Shown: positions 53,814-63,195, counted from the stretch's first letter. The stretch: DNA of 64,000 nt from G965267335 sp965267335 (GCA_965267335.1 OZ253953.1:4216001-4280000), one strand, 5' to 3'. The notes: generated from the sequence alone by a model not told the origin. Program-made: numbers and translations.

Positions 53814-53914
53814 GTTATATAAGAGGCCACTACAATTATGATAAGCAAAAGGCTCATCTGTAGGTAAAAAGTAAAATCTCCCTCTGTAATGATGTTATTC
53901 TTATTTGATGCCAT
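53810..53914 (-). CDS. Possible 34-residue single-pass membrane protein
   Basis: An ATG at 53914 opens a 34-codon frame ending in TAA at 53810. It encodes a polar start (MASNKNNIITEGDFTFYLQ) and one hydrophobic helix (MSLLLIIIVVASYIT). Its stop overlaps the GH57 stop tail to tail, as three other convergent pairs here do. The polar-then-helix layout is that of real small membrane proteins, but a frame this short can arise by chance. The rest of 53915-54112 shows nothing. Confidence 0.35.
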   Translation of the reverse strand: MASNKNNIITEGDFTFYLQMSLLLIIIVVASYIT

Positions 53915-54112
53915 TTCTATAAAACACTGAATCATAAGAAATTATATTTAGTGTTTTTAAGAACAAAGCTGAAGTCGAATTTTGGGAAGAAAAGGTACCT
54001 GACTGTACTAAATTACGACCAGTGATTTTTTCGATGAATTCCCTAAATTCTACCTTAGAGAACTCCTTTTCAACACTTATTCTAATAACTTTACTGATAA
54101 ATCGCACTGCGA

Positions 54113-54544
54113 ATGAGAAACAAAATTAAGACAGAGCGCTTACTGGGATATTTATTCAGCGTATTGACACTGATATTTATACTTTACTTCAAAAGCACTA
54201 TTCAAAGCTTAAAAGGAGAAGAGGCAATTAAGGAAGCCCATGAGTTTTTCACAATGTACCTGGTCTTCATATGTGGCCTGTGCATCGTCACTTTTTATGG
54301 GGTGTTGATGAAAAATCCACTACTCTGGAAAAGTACTTTGTGGGTACTAATGTATAGCGTCATTACCTTCATGGCAGCCTCAGGAGCCCGTAAACCTGAA
54401 GTCGGAGTAATTCTACTACCAATTATGCTGTTGTCAAGCACCATTATCTCAGCCTATATCAATAAGCAAATAGCTGTTGCTAAGGAAGGTCTTTCGTTGG
54501 CCTGTGTTTGGATGATCACATTTGCGATCATGTGGTTTGTTTAA
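54113..54544 (+). CDS. Small four-helix integral membrane protein, unknown
   Basis: The 143-residue protein has four hydrophobic segments: about 11-28 (LGYLFSVLTLIFILYF), 47-65 (FTMYLVFICGLCIVTFYGV), 74-90 (STLWVLMYSVITFMAAS) and 97-141 in two parts (ILLPIMLLSSTIISAYI and SLACVWMITFAIMWF). The loop between the first two is charged (SLKGEEAIKEAHE). I do not recognise a family. It is alone on the + strand and its 3' end overlaps the branching-enzyme gene by 17 bp tail to tail, so no terminator fits between them. Confidence 0.65.
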   Translation: MRNKIKTERLLGYLFSVLTLIFILYFKSTIQSLKGEEAIKEAHEFFTMYLVFICGLCIVTFYGVLMKNPLLWKSTLWVLMYSVITFMAASGARKPEVGVILLPIMLLSSTIISAYINKQIAVAKEGLSLACVWMITFAIMWFV

Positions 54545-56522
54545 AAACCTGCACCACTCTATTCACATTATAGATGCTAAGCTTTTGATCATCATTGGTC
54601 GTGAATTTGACTGTCGGATCAAGTCGATCAAAACCACCAAAAACAACCTGGTCTGAGTCCAGTGCTAACAGATACGTTCCTCCTTCAGGAACCCAGAACT
54701 GATAATCAGGAATGGAGTTACTCACATGAAAGTTAAAAACAAAGATCAAGGCTCCTCTTTTGAAAACAATGGTTTTGTTGATATGGTCCAGATTGAGCAG
54801 CTGACTGGGCTCATTCAAAATATCCGAAGCTTTCACAAGCTCCACCATCGCTCTATCAAAGTTATTAAGGTGTTCGTAACGCAACTCGGGATTATCAACT
54901 AAGCTCCATTGCCTTTTGCAATACTTGTAGCTCCAGCCATTTCCTTCTCTTGGAAAATCCACCCACTCCGGATGACCAAATTCGTTTCCTATAAAATTCA
55001 GGTATCCCTCACCACCAGCAGCCATAGTGATCAAGCGAATCATTTTGTGCAAGGCAATTCCACGATCGATGATAAGACTTGAAGACTCCTTATCCATGTG
55101 CCAATACATCTCCTTATCCATCAACCAGAAAGCCAAGGTTTTGTCTCCGACCAAAGCCTGATCGTGAGATTCCGCATAGGCAATGGTTTTCTCACCATGT
55201 CTTCGATTGATGAGCATATTCCAAAGCTCATCGAGATTCCAATTCTCGTCCTGGGTGTGTTTTAAAACTTTGATCCAGTAATCCGGAATTCCCATGCCCA
55301 GACGGTAATCAAACCCCAGGCCACCCTCATTAGTCTTTCTACAAAGACCGGGCATTCCACTCATATCTTCGGCAATGGATAAAGCATTGGGGTTAAGCTC
55401 CTTTATCAGGAGATTGGCCAGCTGTAGATATGTAATAGCATCCCATTCTACTCCTTCTTTGAAATACTTATCGTAGTGATCAAAAGCGATATTGCCATGA
55501 TGAAAGTATAGCATGGAGGTTACTCCGTCAAAACGGAATCCATCAAAATGATACTCCTCCATCCAATATCTGATATTACTCAATAAAAACTGCTGAACCT
55601 CTCTTTTTCCGTAATTGAAGATTTTCGAATCCCATTGTTCGTGAGTTCCGCGGGCACCAGCATGAAAATACTGATCGCCAGTACCATCAAATTCATTGAG
55701 CCCTTCCGCGATATTCTTTACCGAATGCGAGTGAACTACATCAAGAAGCACATTGATTCCAAGACCATGTGCAGCATCTATCATTGACTTGAGTTCATCC
55801 GGTGTTCCAAAGCGAGAACTAGGAGCAAAAAAATTGGACACATGATACCCAAAAGACCCATAGTAGGGATGCTCCTGGACGGCCATTACCTGTATTGTGT
55901 TATAACCCTGTTTTGCTATTCTAGGTAATATTTTTTGCTCAAACTCTTTATAGGTACCGACTCTTTCTTCCTCCTGTGCCATTCCTACATGGCATTCATA
56001 GATAAATGGAGCGGTGTGGTTTCGAACAAGCTTGTCATTCTTCCAGTTGTAGTCTTCAACTGCGCTTCTGAAAACCGCGGAAAAGTCATTTGTTTCCGGG
56101 TCCTGCACCACATAACTGGCATAGGCAGGAATCCGATCAAACTGCCCTTTATCTCCGGTTACACGGACTTTATACTTGCTACCAACCAAACCTTCTTGAC
56201 TTGGAACAAAGACTTCCCACACACCATTTTGTGCACGTTGAAGTTTAAAACTTCCGGCATCCCAGTTATTAAATTCCCCAACCAATGATAACTCATGAGC
56301 ACCGGGAGCCCATTCCCGATACCACCAGCCATTTTCTTCTTGGTCATAGTTGAGGCCCAATGAGAAATACGCACCCGCAAAATCACGAAGTGAACCTGAA
56401 CTATTTCGTATTGCCGCTAAAGCAAATTCAAAGCGGTCATTTCTGTCCCAAATGTCCTGATGGTATGGCTCCAACCAGGGATCATCCTGTATAACTTGAA
56501 AGGTCTTTTTGTTTGTCATCAT
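54528..56522 (-). CDS. glgB: 1,4-alpha-glucan branching enzyme, GH13, eukaryote-like type
   Basis: The 664-residue protein has an N-terminal CBM48 domain (about 60-150, WYREWAPGAHELSLVGEFNN) and a GH13 barrel with Asp332 (FDGFRFDGVTSML), Glu385 (LSIAEDMSGMPG) and Asp454 (AESHDQALVGDKT), and a C-terminal beta-domain. The FDGFRFDGVTSMLYFHHG and AESHDQALVGDKT forms are those of the eukaryotic-type (GH13_8) enzymes, not the usual E. coli GlgB type. It makes alpha-1,6 branches in glycogen in the cytoplasm. It ends the glycogen block and overlaps a small membrane-protein gene by 17 bp. Confidence 0.93.
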   Translation of the reverse strand: MMTNKKTFQVIQDDPWLEPYHQDIWDRNDRFEFALAAIRNSSGSLRDFAGAYFSLGLNYDQEENGWWYREWAPGAHELSLVGEFNNWDAGSFKLQRAQNGVWEVFVPSQEGLVGSKYKVRVTGDKGQFDRIPAYASYVVQDPETNDFSAVFRSAVEDYNWKNDKLVRNHTAPFIYECHVGMAQEEERVGTYKEFEQKILPRIAKQGYNTIQVMAVQEHPYYGSFGYHVSNFFAPSSRFGTPDELKSMIDAAHGLGINVLLDVVHSHSVKNIAEGLNEFDGTGDQYFHAGARGTHEQWDSKIFNYGKREVQQFLLSNIRYWMEEYHFDGFRFDGVTSMLYFHHGNIAFDHYDKYFKEGVEWDAITYLQLANLLIKELNPNALSIAEDMSGMPGLCRKTNEGGLGFDYRLGMGIPDYWIKVLKHTQDENWNLDELWNMLINRRHGEKTIAYAESHDQALVGDKTLAFWLMDKEMYWHMDKESSSLIIDRGIALHKMIRLITMAAGGEGYLNFIGNEFGHPEWVDFPREGNGWSYKYCKRQWSLVDNPELRYEHLNNFDRAMVELVKASDILNEPSQLLNLDHINKTIVFKRGALIFVFNFHVSNSIPDYQFWVPEGGTYLLALDSDQVVFGGFDRLDPTVKFTTNDDQKLSIYNVNRVVQVFKQTT

Positions 56523-56561
56523 ACGAAATCTACAAGTAGTTTATTGATTATCCTATTAAGA

Positions 56562-57503
56562 TCAGCGTAGAGTTAATTGAATCCAGGCAAATAATTCCAT
56601 CAAAAGCGCTACTCCCAAATGAATTAGCACCCCTCCCCAAATACTTCTCGAGTAATATGCTAAAATCCCAAGAATATATCCTCCCAGAATCGAGCTATAA
56701 GTTTCTCCAATGGGCTTACCAAGATGATAAAAACAATAAACAACGGCCATTGGTAATATAGCATGCCTGCCCAATACTTTGATCATCCCGACAATTAAAA
56801 AGCCCCTGATCAACAACTCTACCATGATAAAATCCCAGGAATAAACTACCTCAAAGGAAGAGATGATCAGCCATTTGGGTTGATTAAAATAAGCAGCTGC
56901 TCGATCAGCTTTTATATCATTTGCCCGTGGGTAGGTTTCCAAAAAGCCCTCAGTTGTTGATGCCAAGTAAATTATTGGTGCCATGATTAACAAAAGCACC
57001 AAATAAGGTTTTACATCAAAAGACTTTGAATTAATTCCGTAAAAATTTTTCTCAGTCCTGTCCTTGCTCAGAAAATAGAAAGCTAGCAATGGCAGAAAAA
57101 CTGTTAACAACGATCTTCCGTTGCCAATGACGCGAAACCAGTACATCTGTACTGCGGGATCGGAATTGTAAAAAACTGCATTATGAAAATAAAAGCACTT
57201 ATCAATGGTCATCAGAGCTAGAGCAAAAAAGCTTTTGAGCCAAAACTGAGGGGAGGAAAAGACCTGGGCTTTTGTAAATAACCTCGTGAGCCAACAGGTA
57301 AAGTAATAGGGGATAGCATAAATCAAAAAATACAGGGGGTATATAATAAAAGTCCCTTTATATTGTTGCTCAAACTGATCTTCCAGATCGTAGGCATAAT
57401 TGATTGCAATAGACACCCCGACAAAGATCAATACTGCAAGATACAACCACAGGTTGAAATCCTGCTTCACAAAGGATTTGAGGTTTTTAAAGATTTTGCG
57501 CAT
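56562..57503 (-). CDS. CPBP-family intramembrane protease-like protein
   Basis: The 313-residue protein has about eight transmembrane segments. Its C-terminal half carries the CPBP (CAAX protease/bacteriocin-processing) motifs in reduced form: motif 1 as VELLIRGFL (Glu229, Arg233; the first Glu of EExxxR is Val), motif 2 as CFYHLGKP (His260) and motif 3 as LIHLGVALLMEL (His295). Family members are intramembrane glutamic proteases or their inactive relatives. With one of the two motif-1 glutamates missing, activity is uncertain. It lies between the OmpA/PD40 gene (a 75-bp gap with a strong hairpin) and glgB (39 bp). Confidence 0.8.
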   Translation of the reverse strand: MRKIFKNLKSFVKQDFNLWLYLAVLIFVGVSIAINYAYDLEDQFEQQYKGTFIIYPLYFLIYAIPYYFTCWLTRLFTKAQVFSSPQFWLKSFFALALMTIDKCFYFHNAVFYNSDPAVQMYWFRVIGNGRSLLTVFLPLLAFYFLSKDRTEKNFYGINSKSFDVKPYLVLLLIMAPIIYLASTTEGFLETYPRANDIKADRAAAYFNQPKWLIISSFEVVYSWDFIMVELLIRGFLIVGMIKVLGRHAILPMAVVYCFYHLGKPIGETYSSILGGYILGILAYYSRSIWGGVLIHLGVALLMELFAWIQLTLR

Positions 57504-57508
57504 ATGTA

Positions 57509-57551
57509 AACTGCCTCAACAAATGTCGTACAAACATTCACTGAGGCAGTT
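57509..57551 (-). terminator. Strong hairpin between the OmpA/PD40 and CPBP genes
   Basis: AACTGCCTCA (57509-57518) pairs perfectly with TGAGGCAGTT (57542-57551), and an inner AATGT/ACATT extends the stem. On the - strand only two or three T follow, so it may weaken, not stop, read-through into the CPBP gene, whose start is 6 bp away. Confidence 0.6.
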
Positions 57552-57578
57552 AAATTAGTTAAATAATACTTGATTGCG

Positions 57579-59231
57579 CTATAAGACCTTGACTTCTATT
57601 CGCCTGTTTTCTTCTCGGCCCTCAGCGGTATTGTTACTTGCAATATTTTTCTTGGCCCCATAACCTTTTACCTTAATTCGCTCGGAAGGCACTCCTTTCA
57701 TTTCCAGCAATTCTTTATAGGCTTTGGCTTGCTTTGGGGTTCGGTCATTGTGATAAGTATATTTCAAAACCATAATTGGCTCCGGCTTTACAGTATCTGG
57801 AACTAAAGTAACATTGCCAAGGCTGTCCGTAATGGCAATTTTAGCCGTATCAGGAACCTCAATATAGGTTGTATCAATAATCAACTCGGTTAAATCAGCA
57901 TCGCTGCGAATCGTATCCTTTAACACCTCATCGGTATGCACCCCGATTTCAATGTTCAGTGCAGGATTGTTTCTTAACATCAGCAGAAGTCTTTTAATAT
58001 CCCTATCCGAATCTTCAGTCAGTTCAGTACTACCCCTTTCAAAGTCACTAGTCTTCAAGACAAAGGACTTCCCTTTCACCAACTTAGGGACTTCAATAAT
58101 TTCTTTACGCAGATCAAATTTTTCCTGATCCTTTAAGTCAATAACCTCAGCAAAAAAAGCGTGTTTCTTATCCAGCACCTGAATTGAAAAGTCGTACTTT
58201 CTTTTACCTCCCATTGGTAAAAAGAACCTTCCATCATCTTCAGGGCGAGCTGTATAAACCAACTCTTTTGTATCCATATCCACAGCTTGTATAATTGACT
58301 TCAGTGGTTTTTTAGATCCTTCTTCCACGATCTTGCCAACAAACAACATAACCGGGTTTGGTTTATATTCGTCAGGAATTTTCACTGTAAATAAGTCTTC
58401 GGTAGCGTTATCAGCATCGTCCTGAAAAGCGTGTATTGTACCCCTCGCCTGTGCATCTACTGCTGTAAAAATATCGTCTCCCTCAGTATTAATAAAATCC
58501 CAAGGCTTAGGATCAGTCCATTTGCCCTCTACCTTCTGAGTCATGTAAAGGTCATACCCGCCTTTTCCTCCTGCTCTTTTAGAGCTAAAAAGCAGGGTAA
58601 CCCCATCTGAAAGAATTTTAGGAGCCATATCTTGCCCATTTGTGACATTCGATGGCAACGCTTCTGGCTCGCCCCAGGAATTCCCTCTCCTTTCAGCAAC
58701 CATGATAGTTCCTTCTACAAGTTCAGTGTTCTTTAACAAACCATTCTGCCGGACAAAAAAGAGATAGTTACCGTCTGCAGACAAAGAAGGACAAAGATCA
58801 GATTGATCAGAATTTACCGGCATTGCCAAATTCTCCGGAGTACTAATATTACCTCCACCGGTCAAATCGGCTCTCCATATGTCCCAATTTCCAACACCGC
58901 CATACTTTACCGAGGAATAGTATAATTCAGATCCATCAAAACTAAGTGCATACCCCCCTACATAGTTAAGCTTAGTAGATTTGTTGAGCAGCTCAATTTC
59001 TACCGGAGCCCCCCATTTACTTCCATTTTTTCGGGTTATGTATAAATTCCACTCTTTCTTTCTGGAGTCTTCCCGCATGAACACCATGGTACGTCCATCA
59101 CCACTAATGGCGGGGCCGCGCTCGTGCTCAAGGGCATTACTGACGGTTTTACTTACGGGAATTTTTATCAGCTGCGCACTAAGTGGTATAGCAAATAATG
59201 CACATAAGGAAGTAACCAGGAATTTTCTCAT
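57579..59231 (-). CDS. PD40 beta-propeller and OmpA-domain protein with an insert in OmpA
   Basis: The 550-residue protein has a signal peptide (FLVTSLCALFAIPLSAQ), PD40-type repeats (ERGPAISGDGRTMVFM, DLCPSLSADGNYLFFVRQNG, DMAPKILSDGVTLLFSSKR; about 35-280), a regulatory beta-domain (KIVEEGSKKPLKSIIQAVDM) and a C-terminal OmpA-like domain. The OmpA part begins NPALNIEIGVHTDE, where GHTD is changed to GVHTD, then carries about 54 extra residues (437-490) before resuming with DRTPKQAKAYKELLEMKGV and VKGYGAKKNIASNN, ending REENRRIEVKVL. OmpA domains bind peptidoglycan, and the propeller probably binds an outer-membrane or surface partner. It resembles a shorter version of the protein at 31244. 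Confidence 0.87.
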   Translation of the reverse strand: MRKFLVTSLCALFAIPLSAQLIKIPVSKTVSNALEHERGPAISGDGRTMVFMREDSRKKEWNLYITRKNGSKWGAPVEIELLNKSTKLNYVGGYALSFDGSELYYSSVKYGGVGNWDIWRADLTGGGNISTPENLAMPVNSDQSDLCPSLSADGNYLFFVRQNGLLKNTELVEGTIMVAERRGNSWGEPEALPSNVTNGQDMAPKILSDGVTLLFSSKRAGGKGGYDLYMTQKVEGKWTDPKPWDFINTEGDDIFTAVDAQARGTIHAFQDDADNATEDLFTVKIPDEYKPNPVMLFVGKIVEEGSKKPLKSIIQAVDMDTKELVYTARPEDDGRFFLPMGGKRKYDFSIQVLDKKHAFFAEVIDLKDQEKFDLRKEIIEVPKLVKGKSFVLKTSDFERGSTELTEDSDRDIKRLLLMLRNNPALNIEIGVHTDEVLKDTIRSDADLTELIIDTTYIEVPDTAKIAITDSLGNVTLVPDTVKPEPIMVLKYTYHNDRTPKQAKAYKELLEMKGVPSERIKVKGYGAKKNIASNNTAEGREENRRIEVKVL

Positions 59232-59357
59232 AACTGTAAATTAAAATAGAAGTTAAATGGATTAGCCTTTCAGACAAACCAAGTTTTAATCTACAAAATT
59301 CCTCCCAAATATTATTCCAATTGTTAGAAAGGTCTGAAAACTCTATTAAAACAGAGC

Positions 59358-61160
59358 TTAATCAGCTTTCGCGTGTTTCTTTCTAGCCTCTTCTGTTAGG
59401 TGGATTTTCCTCAATCGAATTGATTCAGGAGTAACTTCCACATACTCATCGGCCTGGATATATTCTAAAGATTCTTCCAGAGAAAATTTAATCGCAGGCG
59501 GTAGTTTCACCTTGTCATCAGCACCGGCTGAACGCACATTGGATTGCTTTTTGGCTTTTCCAATATTCACCGTCAAATCATTTTGCCTGGAATGTTCTCC
59601 AACGATCTGCCCTTCGTAAATTTTTTCTCCAGGGTTGATAAAGAACTTACCTCTGTCCTGGAGTTTGTCTAATGCATAGGCAAAAGTATCGCCTGTGGCC
59701 ATTGATATCATCACACCTGCATTCCTTGTAGGTATATCACCCTTCCATGGTTCATAACCTTTGAATCGATAGGCCATTACCGCCTGACCTGCAGTAGCAG
59801 TAAGTACGTTATTTCTTAGCCCGATTAGTCCTCTGGAAGGAATTTCAAATTCAATCCTCACCACATCACCTTTTGGTAACATAGAAATCATGTCCCCTTT
59901 TCTCAACGAAACGAGCTCGATTACCTTTCCAGAGGTTTCTTCTGGTACATCCACAGTAAGTATTTCAATTGGCTCGCACTTCTTACCATCTATTTCCTTG
60001 ATGATAACTCTTGGCTGGCCAACCTGGAATTCATACCCTTCCCTTCTCATTGTTTCGATGAGTACTGATAAGTGAAGAATTCCCCGACCATAGACCAGGA
60101 AGCTGTCGGCACTATCTGTGTCGTGAACCCTTAAGGCAAGGTTCTTCTCCAGCTCTTTCTGAAGCCTGTCATGAATATGTCTTGACGTTACATATTTACC
60201 CTCCTTACCGAAGAATGGTGAATTATTGATAGTAAAAAGCATATTCATCGTAGGTTCGTCCATAGCAATCGGGGGCAGACCTTCAGGGTTTTCAAAATCC
60301 GCAATGGTATCACCAATTTCAAACCCTTCAATACCGGCAATGGCGACTATTTCTCCTGCCTCTGCCGATTCTATTTTTTCTTTCCCAAGTCCTTCGTAGG
60401 AATATATTTCCTTGACCCGACCTTTAGCGACAGAACCATCTCGCTTTACAATAGAAACGGGTTGATTAACCTTAATATCACCCCGGTTGATTCTACCAAT
60501 AGCAATACGACCGACAAATGAAGAATAGTCAAGCGAAGTAATTTGTAACTGAAGATTTCCCTCAGATACAATTGGTGGCGGACATTCCTGAAGAATAATA
60601 TCAAGCAAATAAGAAACATCTTCGGTTTGCTGATTCCAGTCAGGTCCCATCCAGTTATTCTTAGCTGAACCGAATACTGTCTCAAATTCAAGCTGCTCTT
60701 CCGTTGCTCCAAGGTTGAACATTAAGTCGAAAACAGCTTCCTGAGCTTCATCAGGTCTACAGTTCTCCTTATCAACTTTATTTACAACTACTATAATTTT
60801 TTTACCCAGTTCGATCGCTTTCTGAAGTACGAATCTGGTTTGCGGCATCGGACCTTCAAAGGCATCACATAGCAAAACAACCGCATCTGCCATATTCAGC
60901 ACCCGCTCTACTTCACCTCCAAAATCGGAGTGACCAGGAGTATCTATAATATTAATTTTAACCCCTTTATATTCGATTGAAGCATTTTTCGCAAGAATGG
61001 TAATACCTCTCTCGCGCTCGAGGTCATTGTTGTCCATGATAAGATCACCCGTTTCCTGATTATCTCTAAACAGGTTACAATAGTGCAACATTTTGTCTAC
61101 TAAAGTCGTTTTACCGTGGTCAACGTGAGCGATAATTGCTATATTTCTTATTTCTTTCAC
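59358..61160 (-). CDS. typA: Ribosome-associated GTPase TypA/BipA
   Basis: The 600-residue protein starts from GTG and has the translational-GTPase G-domain: AHVDHGKTTLVDKM (P-loop), RERGITILAKNASIEY (switch I), DTPGHSDFGGEVERVL (switch II) and NKVDK. Elongation-factor-like domains and the BipA-specific C-terminal domain follow (GLIGLRNNVLTATAGQAVM and GEHSRQNDLTVN). TypA binds the 70S ribosome and helps assembly of the 50S subunit, mainly in cold or stress. Length is typical. A CAAAGGTA (TACCTTTG on the gene's strand) at 61178-61185 could be its -7 element. Confidence 0.97.
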   Translation of the reverse strand: MKEIRNIAIIAHVDHGKTTLVDKMLHYCNLFRDNQETGDLIMDNNDLERERGITILAKNASIEYKGVKINIIDTPGHSDFGGEVERVLNMADAVVLLCDAFEGPMPQTRFVLQKAIELGKKIIVVVNKVDKENCRPDEAQEAVFDLMFNLGATEEQLEFETVFGSAKNNWMGPDWNQQTEDVSYLLDIILQECPPPIVSEGNLQLQITSLDYSSFVGRIAIGRINRGDIKVNQPVSIVKRDGSVAKGRVKEIYSYEGLGKEKIESAEAGEIVAIAGIEGFEIGDTIADFENPEGLPPIAMDEPTMNMLFTINNSPFFGKEGKYVTSRHIHDRLQKELEKNLALRVHDTDSADSFLVYGRGILHLSVLIETMRREGYEFQVGQPRVIIKEIDGKKCEPIEILTVDVPEETSGKVIELVSLRKGDMISMLPKGDVVRIEFEIPSRGLIGLRNNVLTATAGQAVMAYRFKGYEPWKGDIPTRNAGVMISMATGDTFAYALDKLQDRGKFFINPGEKIYEGQIVGEHSRQNDLTVNIGKAKKQSNVRSAGADDKVKLPPAIKFSLEESLEYIQADEYVEVTPESIRLRKIHLTEEARKKHAKAD

Positions 61161-61293
61161 CTTTGTATTATTTGCCGCAAAGGTATGATTTACAAATCTT
61201 AAAAACTCATAAATACTGGAATTTAAAATGATTGGAAAGTGTTGGTATTGTGGATACTGACAAAAATCATAATGGGATTAAAGGATTATGCCT

Positions 61294-61301
61294 TATATTT
61301 G
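61294..61301 (+). promoter_or_regulatory. -7 element of the desaturase gene, deciding its start
   Basis: TATATTTG is an exact TAnnTTTG match 18 bp before the ATG at 61319. Because it lies inside the longer open frame that begins at a TTG (61232), transcription from it would exclude that earlier start. Confidence 0.45.
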
Positions 61302-61318
61302 TACCGAAATACTATAAT

Positions 61319-62437
61319 ATGCCTTCAAAAGCACTCAAATTCAATCAAAATCATACTGAATTCTATCAAACCTTAAGAAAAAGGGTGGATGGATATTTCT
61401 CAGAAAAAAACATTTCCAAACACGCCAATACTAAAATGGTGCTCAAAACGATATTCTACCTCACTGTAGAGATAGGTCTTTGGACACTAATCGTATTTGG
61501 TGGATTTTCAATAGGGGTTTCCTATTTATTATGGGCTCTGCTGGGGCTGGCATTTGCTTTTACCAGTCTGAACATTGGCCATGATGCCATACATGGTGCC
61601 TATTCTAATAAAAAATGGGTGAATGGGCTATTCAGTCACACATTCAACTTCCATGGTGCTAGTGCCTATATGTGGACCAAAATGCACAACGCAGCACATC
61701 ATACCTACACGAATGTTGACGGATATGATGAGGACATAGAAGCGGTTCCTGTGCTTCGAATGAGTCCTGCTAAAAAATTGATGAAGATTCATCGCTTTCA
61801 GTATATCTATTCGTTCTTCTTTTATGGATTGGCCACTCTTTCGTGGGTGCTTTTCAAGGATTACATAAAATTCTTTAAGAACGATGTAGGAAACTTCAAT
61901 GGAACAAAACATCCGGCAAAGGAATATTTCTTCTTGTTCTTCTATAAGGCTATTTGCTACACCATTTATTTCGTAATACCATTTATGTTTATTGATATGC
62001 CCTGGCAGCATATTCTGGGAGGAATCCTTGTGATGCACTTTTGCGCGGGCTTTACCATTGCGATAATATTTATGCTCGCTCATGTGGTGGAGGAGACTCA
62101 TTTTCCAATCCCGGATCAGAATGGAAGCCTTGAGAATTCCTTTGCAGTGCACCAACTGTACACAACAGCAAATTTTGCTCGTGAGAGCTGGCTGGCAGGA
62201 TTCTTAACCGGTGGACTGAACTTTCAGGTGGAGCACCATTTGTTTCCACATATTTGTCATATTCACTATCCGGAAATATCTAAGATTGTGGAGCAGACAG
62301 CCAATGAATATCAACTCCCCTACCTGGAGAGTAAAACGTTCTTTGGTGCCGTAGGATCACACATCAGGTTCCTGAAGCAGATGGGTCGCGTAGAAAAATA
62401 CGTTCCCAAGACTGCCACAAACCTCGCGGCTGCTTAG
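61319..62437 (+). CDS. Membrane fatty acid desaturase (acyl-lipid or acyl-CoA type)
   Basis: With the ATG at 61319 the protein has 372 residues. It carries the three di-iron histidine boxes of membrane desaturases: HDAIH (88-92), HNAAHH (123-128) and QVEHH (303-307), with several transmembrane segments near 45-85 and 200-240. The QxxHH third box marks the front-end/linoleoyl-type subgroup, though no fused cytochrome b5 is present. It inserts a double bond into acyl chains in the membrane, often to keep fluidity in the cold. Its stop shares one base with the GTG of the lipoprotein gene. A longer open frame from TTG 61232 exists but is disfavoured by the promoter position. Confidence 0.9.
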   Translation: MPSKALKFNQNHTEFYQTLRKRVDGYFSEKNISKHANTKMVLKTIFYLTVEIGLWTLIVFGGFSIGVSYLLWALLGLAFAFTSLNIGHDAIHGAYSNKKWVNGLFSHTFNFHGASAYMWTKMHNAAHHTYTNVDGYDEDIEAVPVLRMSPAKKLMKIHRFQYIYSFFFYGLATLSWVLFKDYIKFFKNDVGNFNGTKHPAKEYFFLFFYKAICYTIYFVIPFMFIDMPWQHILGGILVMHFCAGFTIAIIFMLAHVVEETHFPIPDQNGSLENSFAVHQLYTTANFARESWLAGFLTGGLNFQVEHHLFPHICHIHYPEISKIVEQTANEYQLPYLESKTFFGAVGSHIRFLKQMGRVEKYVPKTATNLAAA

Positions 62438-62943
62438 TGAGACAAACTTCACAAATACTCCTCTTTTCTATGGTGTTGGTAATCGGATGCAAGTCATCAG
62501 GTTACTTTAAAGATCAGGAACTCAAAGGAGAGCGACTTTACGACAACCTCGTCATTTCTTTTCCGGAGTCTTACAAAGGTCAAGGCTATTTTGCGGGTGA
62601 TGATTCCAAAGGCTTTAAGAAACAAAAAAATGATGGAAAGGTAGATTTCAGGTTTGAGACCGGAAGTCCGGTGGTAAGACAGCCTATACAAATTAGTTCG
62701 AAAGAGAAAACTAAAGTCCTCCCAACAGGATACGAATATAAAGCGACAACCAAAAACTCTGACAAGGTAGAGGGCCTTGTATTTGTGAGGTCGACTAATG
62801 CAAGACTCAGAGACCGGGAAGCAATGTTTTTTCTGTACAATGCCGAAAAGAAATTATACATTGAGACATTAAAAGCTTCTTATATGTCGGACCTTTATGA
62901 AGAGGTTGAAGCTATTTTTAGGACTATCCGGGTTTCGGATTGA
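62437..62943 (+). CDS. Small lipoprotein of unknown function
   Basis: The 168-residue protein starts at a GTG that overlaps the desaturase stop by one base. A hydrophobic stretch ends with the lipobox VIGC (Cys18), so it should be lipidated and face the periplasm or outer membrane. The mature part has beta-like segments (RLYDNLVISFPESY, KVDFRFETGSPVV, EGLVFVRSTNARLRDREAM) and ends EEVEAIFRTIRVSD. I do not recognise the family. Coupling to the desaturase suggests a membrane-lipid role, which is inference. It is the last gene before repeat array B. Confidence 0.72.
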   Translation: MRQTSQILLFSMVLVIGCKSSGYFKDQELKGERLYDNLVISFPESYKGQGYFAGDDSKGFKKQKNDGKVDFRFETGSPVVRQPIQISSKEKTKVLPTGYEYKATTKNSDKVEGLVFVRSTNARLRDREAMFFLYNAEKKLYIETLKASYMSDLYEEVEAIFRTIRVSD

Positions 62944-62964
62944 TTGAGAGTTCGTTTCTTCGTT

Positions 62965-63073
62965 GTCATTGCGAACCTTTTCGCACGATAGAAGAAAAGG
63001 TGTGGCAATCTGTCGGCTTGGGTGACCGAACAAGCAGATTGCTTCTCTTGGCTAGCGCCTCGATCGCAATGAC
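62965..63073 (+). repeat. 109-bp inverted-repeat element, copy B1
   Basis: Perfect GTCATTGCGA / TCGCAATGAC ends and the standard internal hairpins; it starts 22 bp after the lipoprotein stop codon. Confidence 0.93.
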
Positions 63074-63195
63074 GGCATCATTTTTAGCTTTGACTTCCAG
63101 GATTAGCCTAATTTTTATACTCCCCCTGCGGCAGGCAAACGCAAAGACACCAAGTTCGCGAAGTATTACTTAAAGCCAATACCTATCCCTTCGTT

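Noticed and set aside
53901..54107. 68-residue - strand frame between GH57 and the small membrane protein
   Set aside because: It has no hydrophobic pattern or family motif and overlaps the start of the more plausible 34-codon frame.
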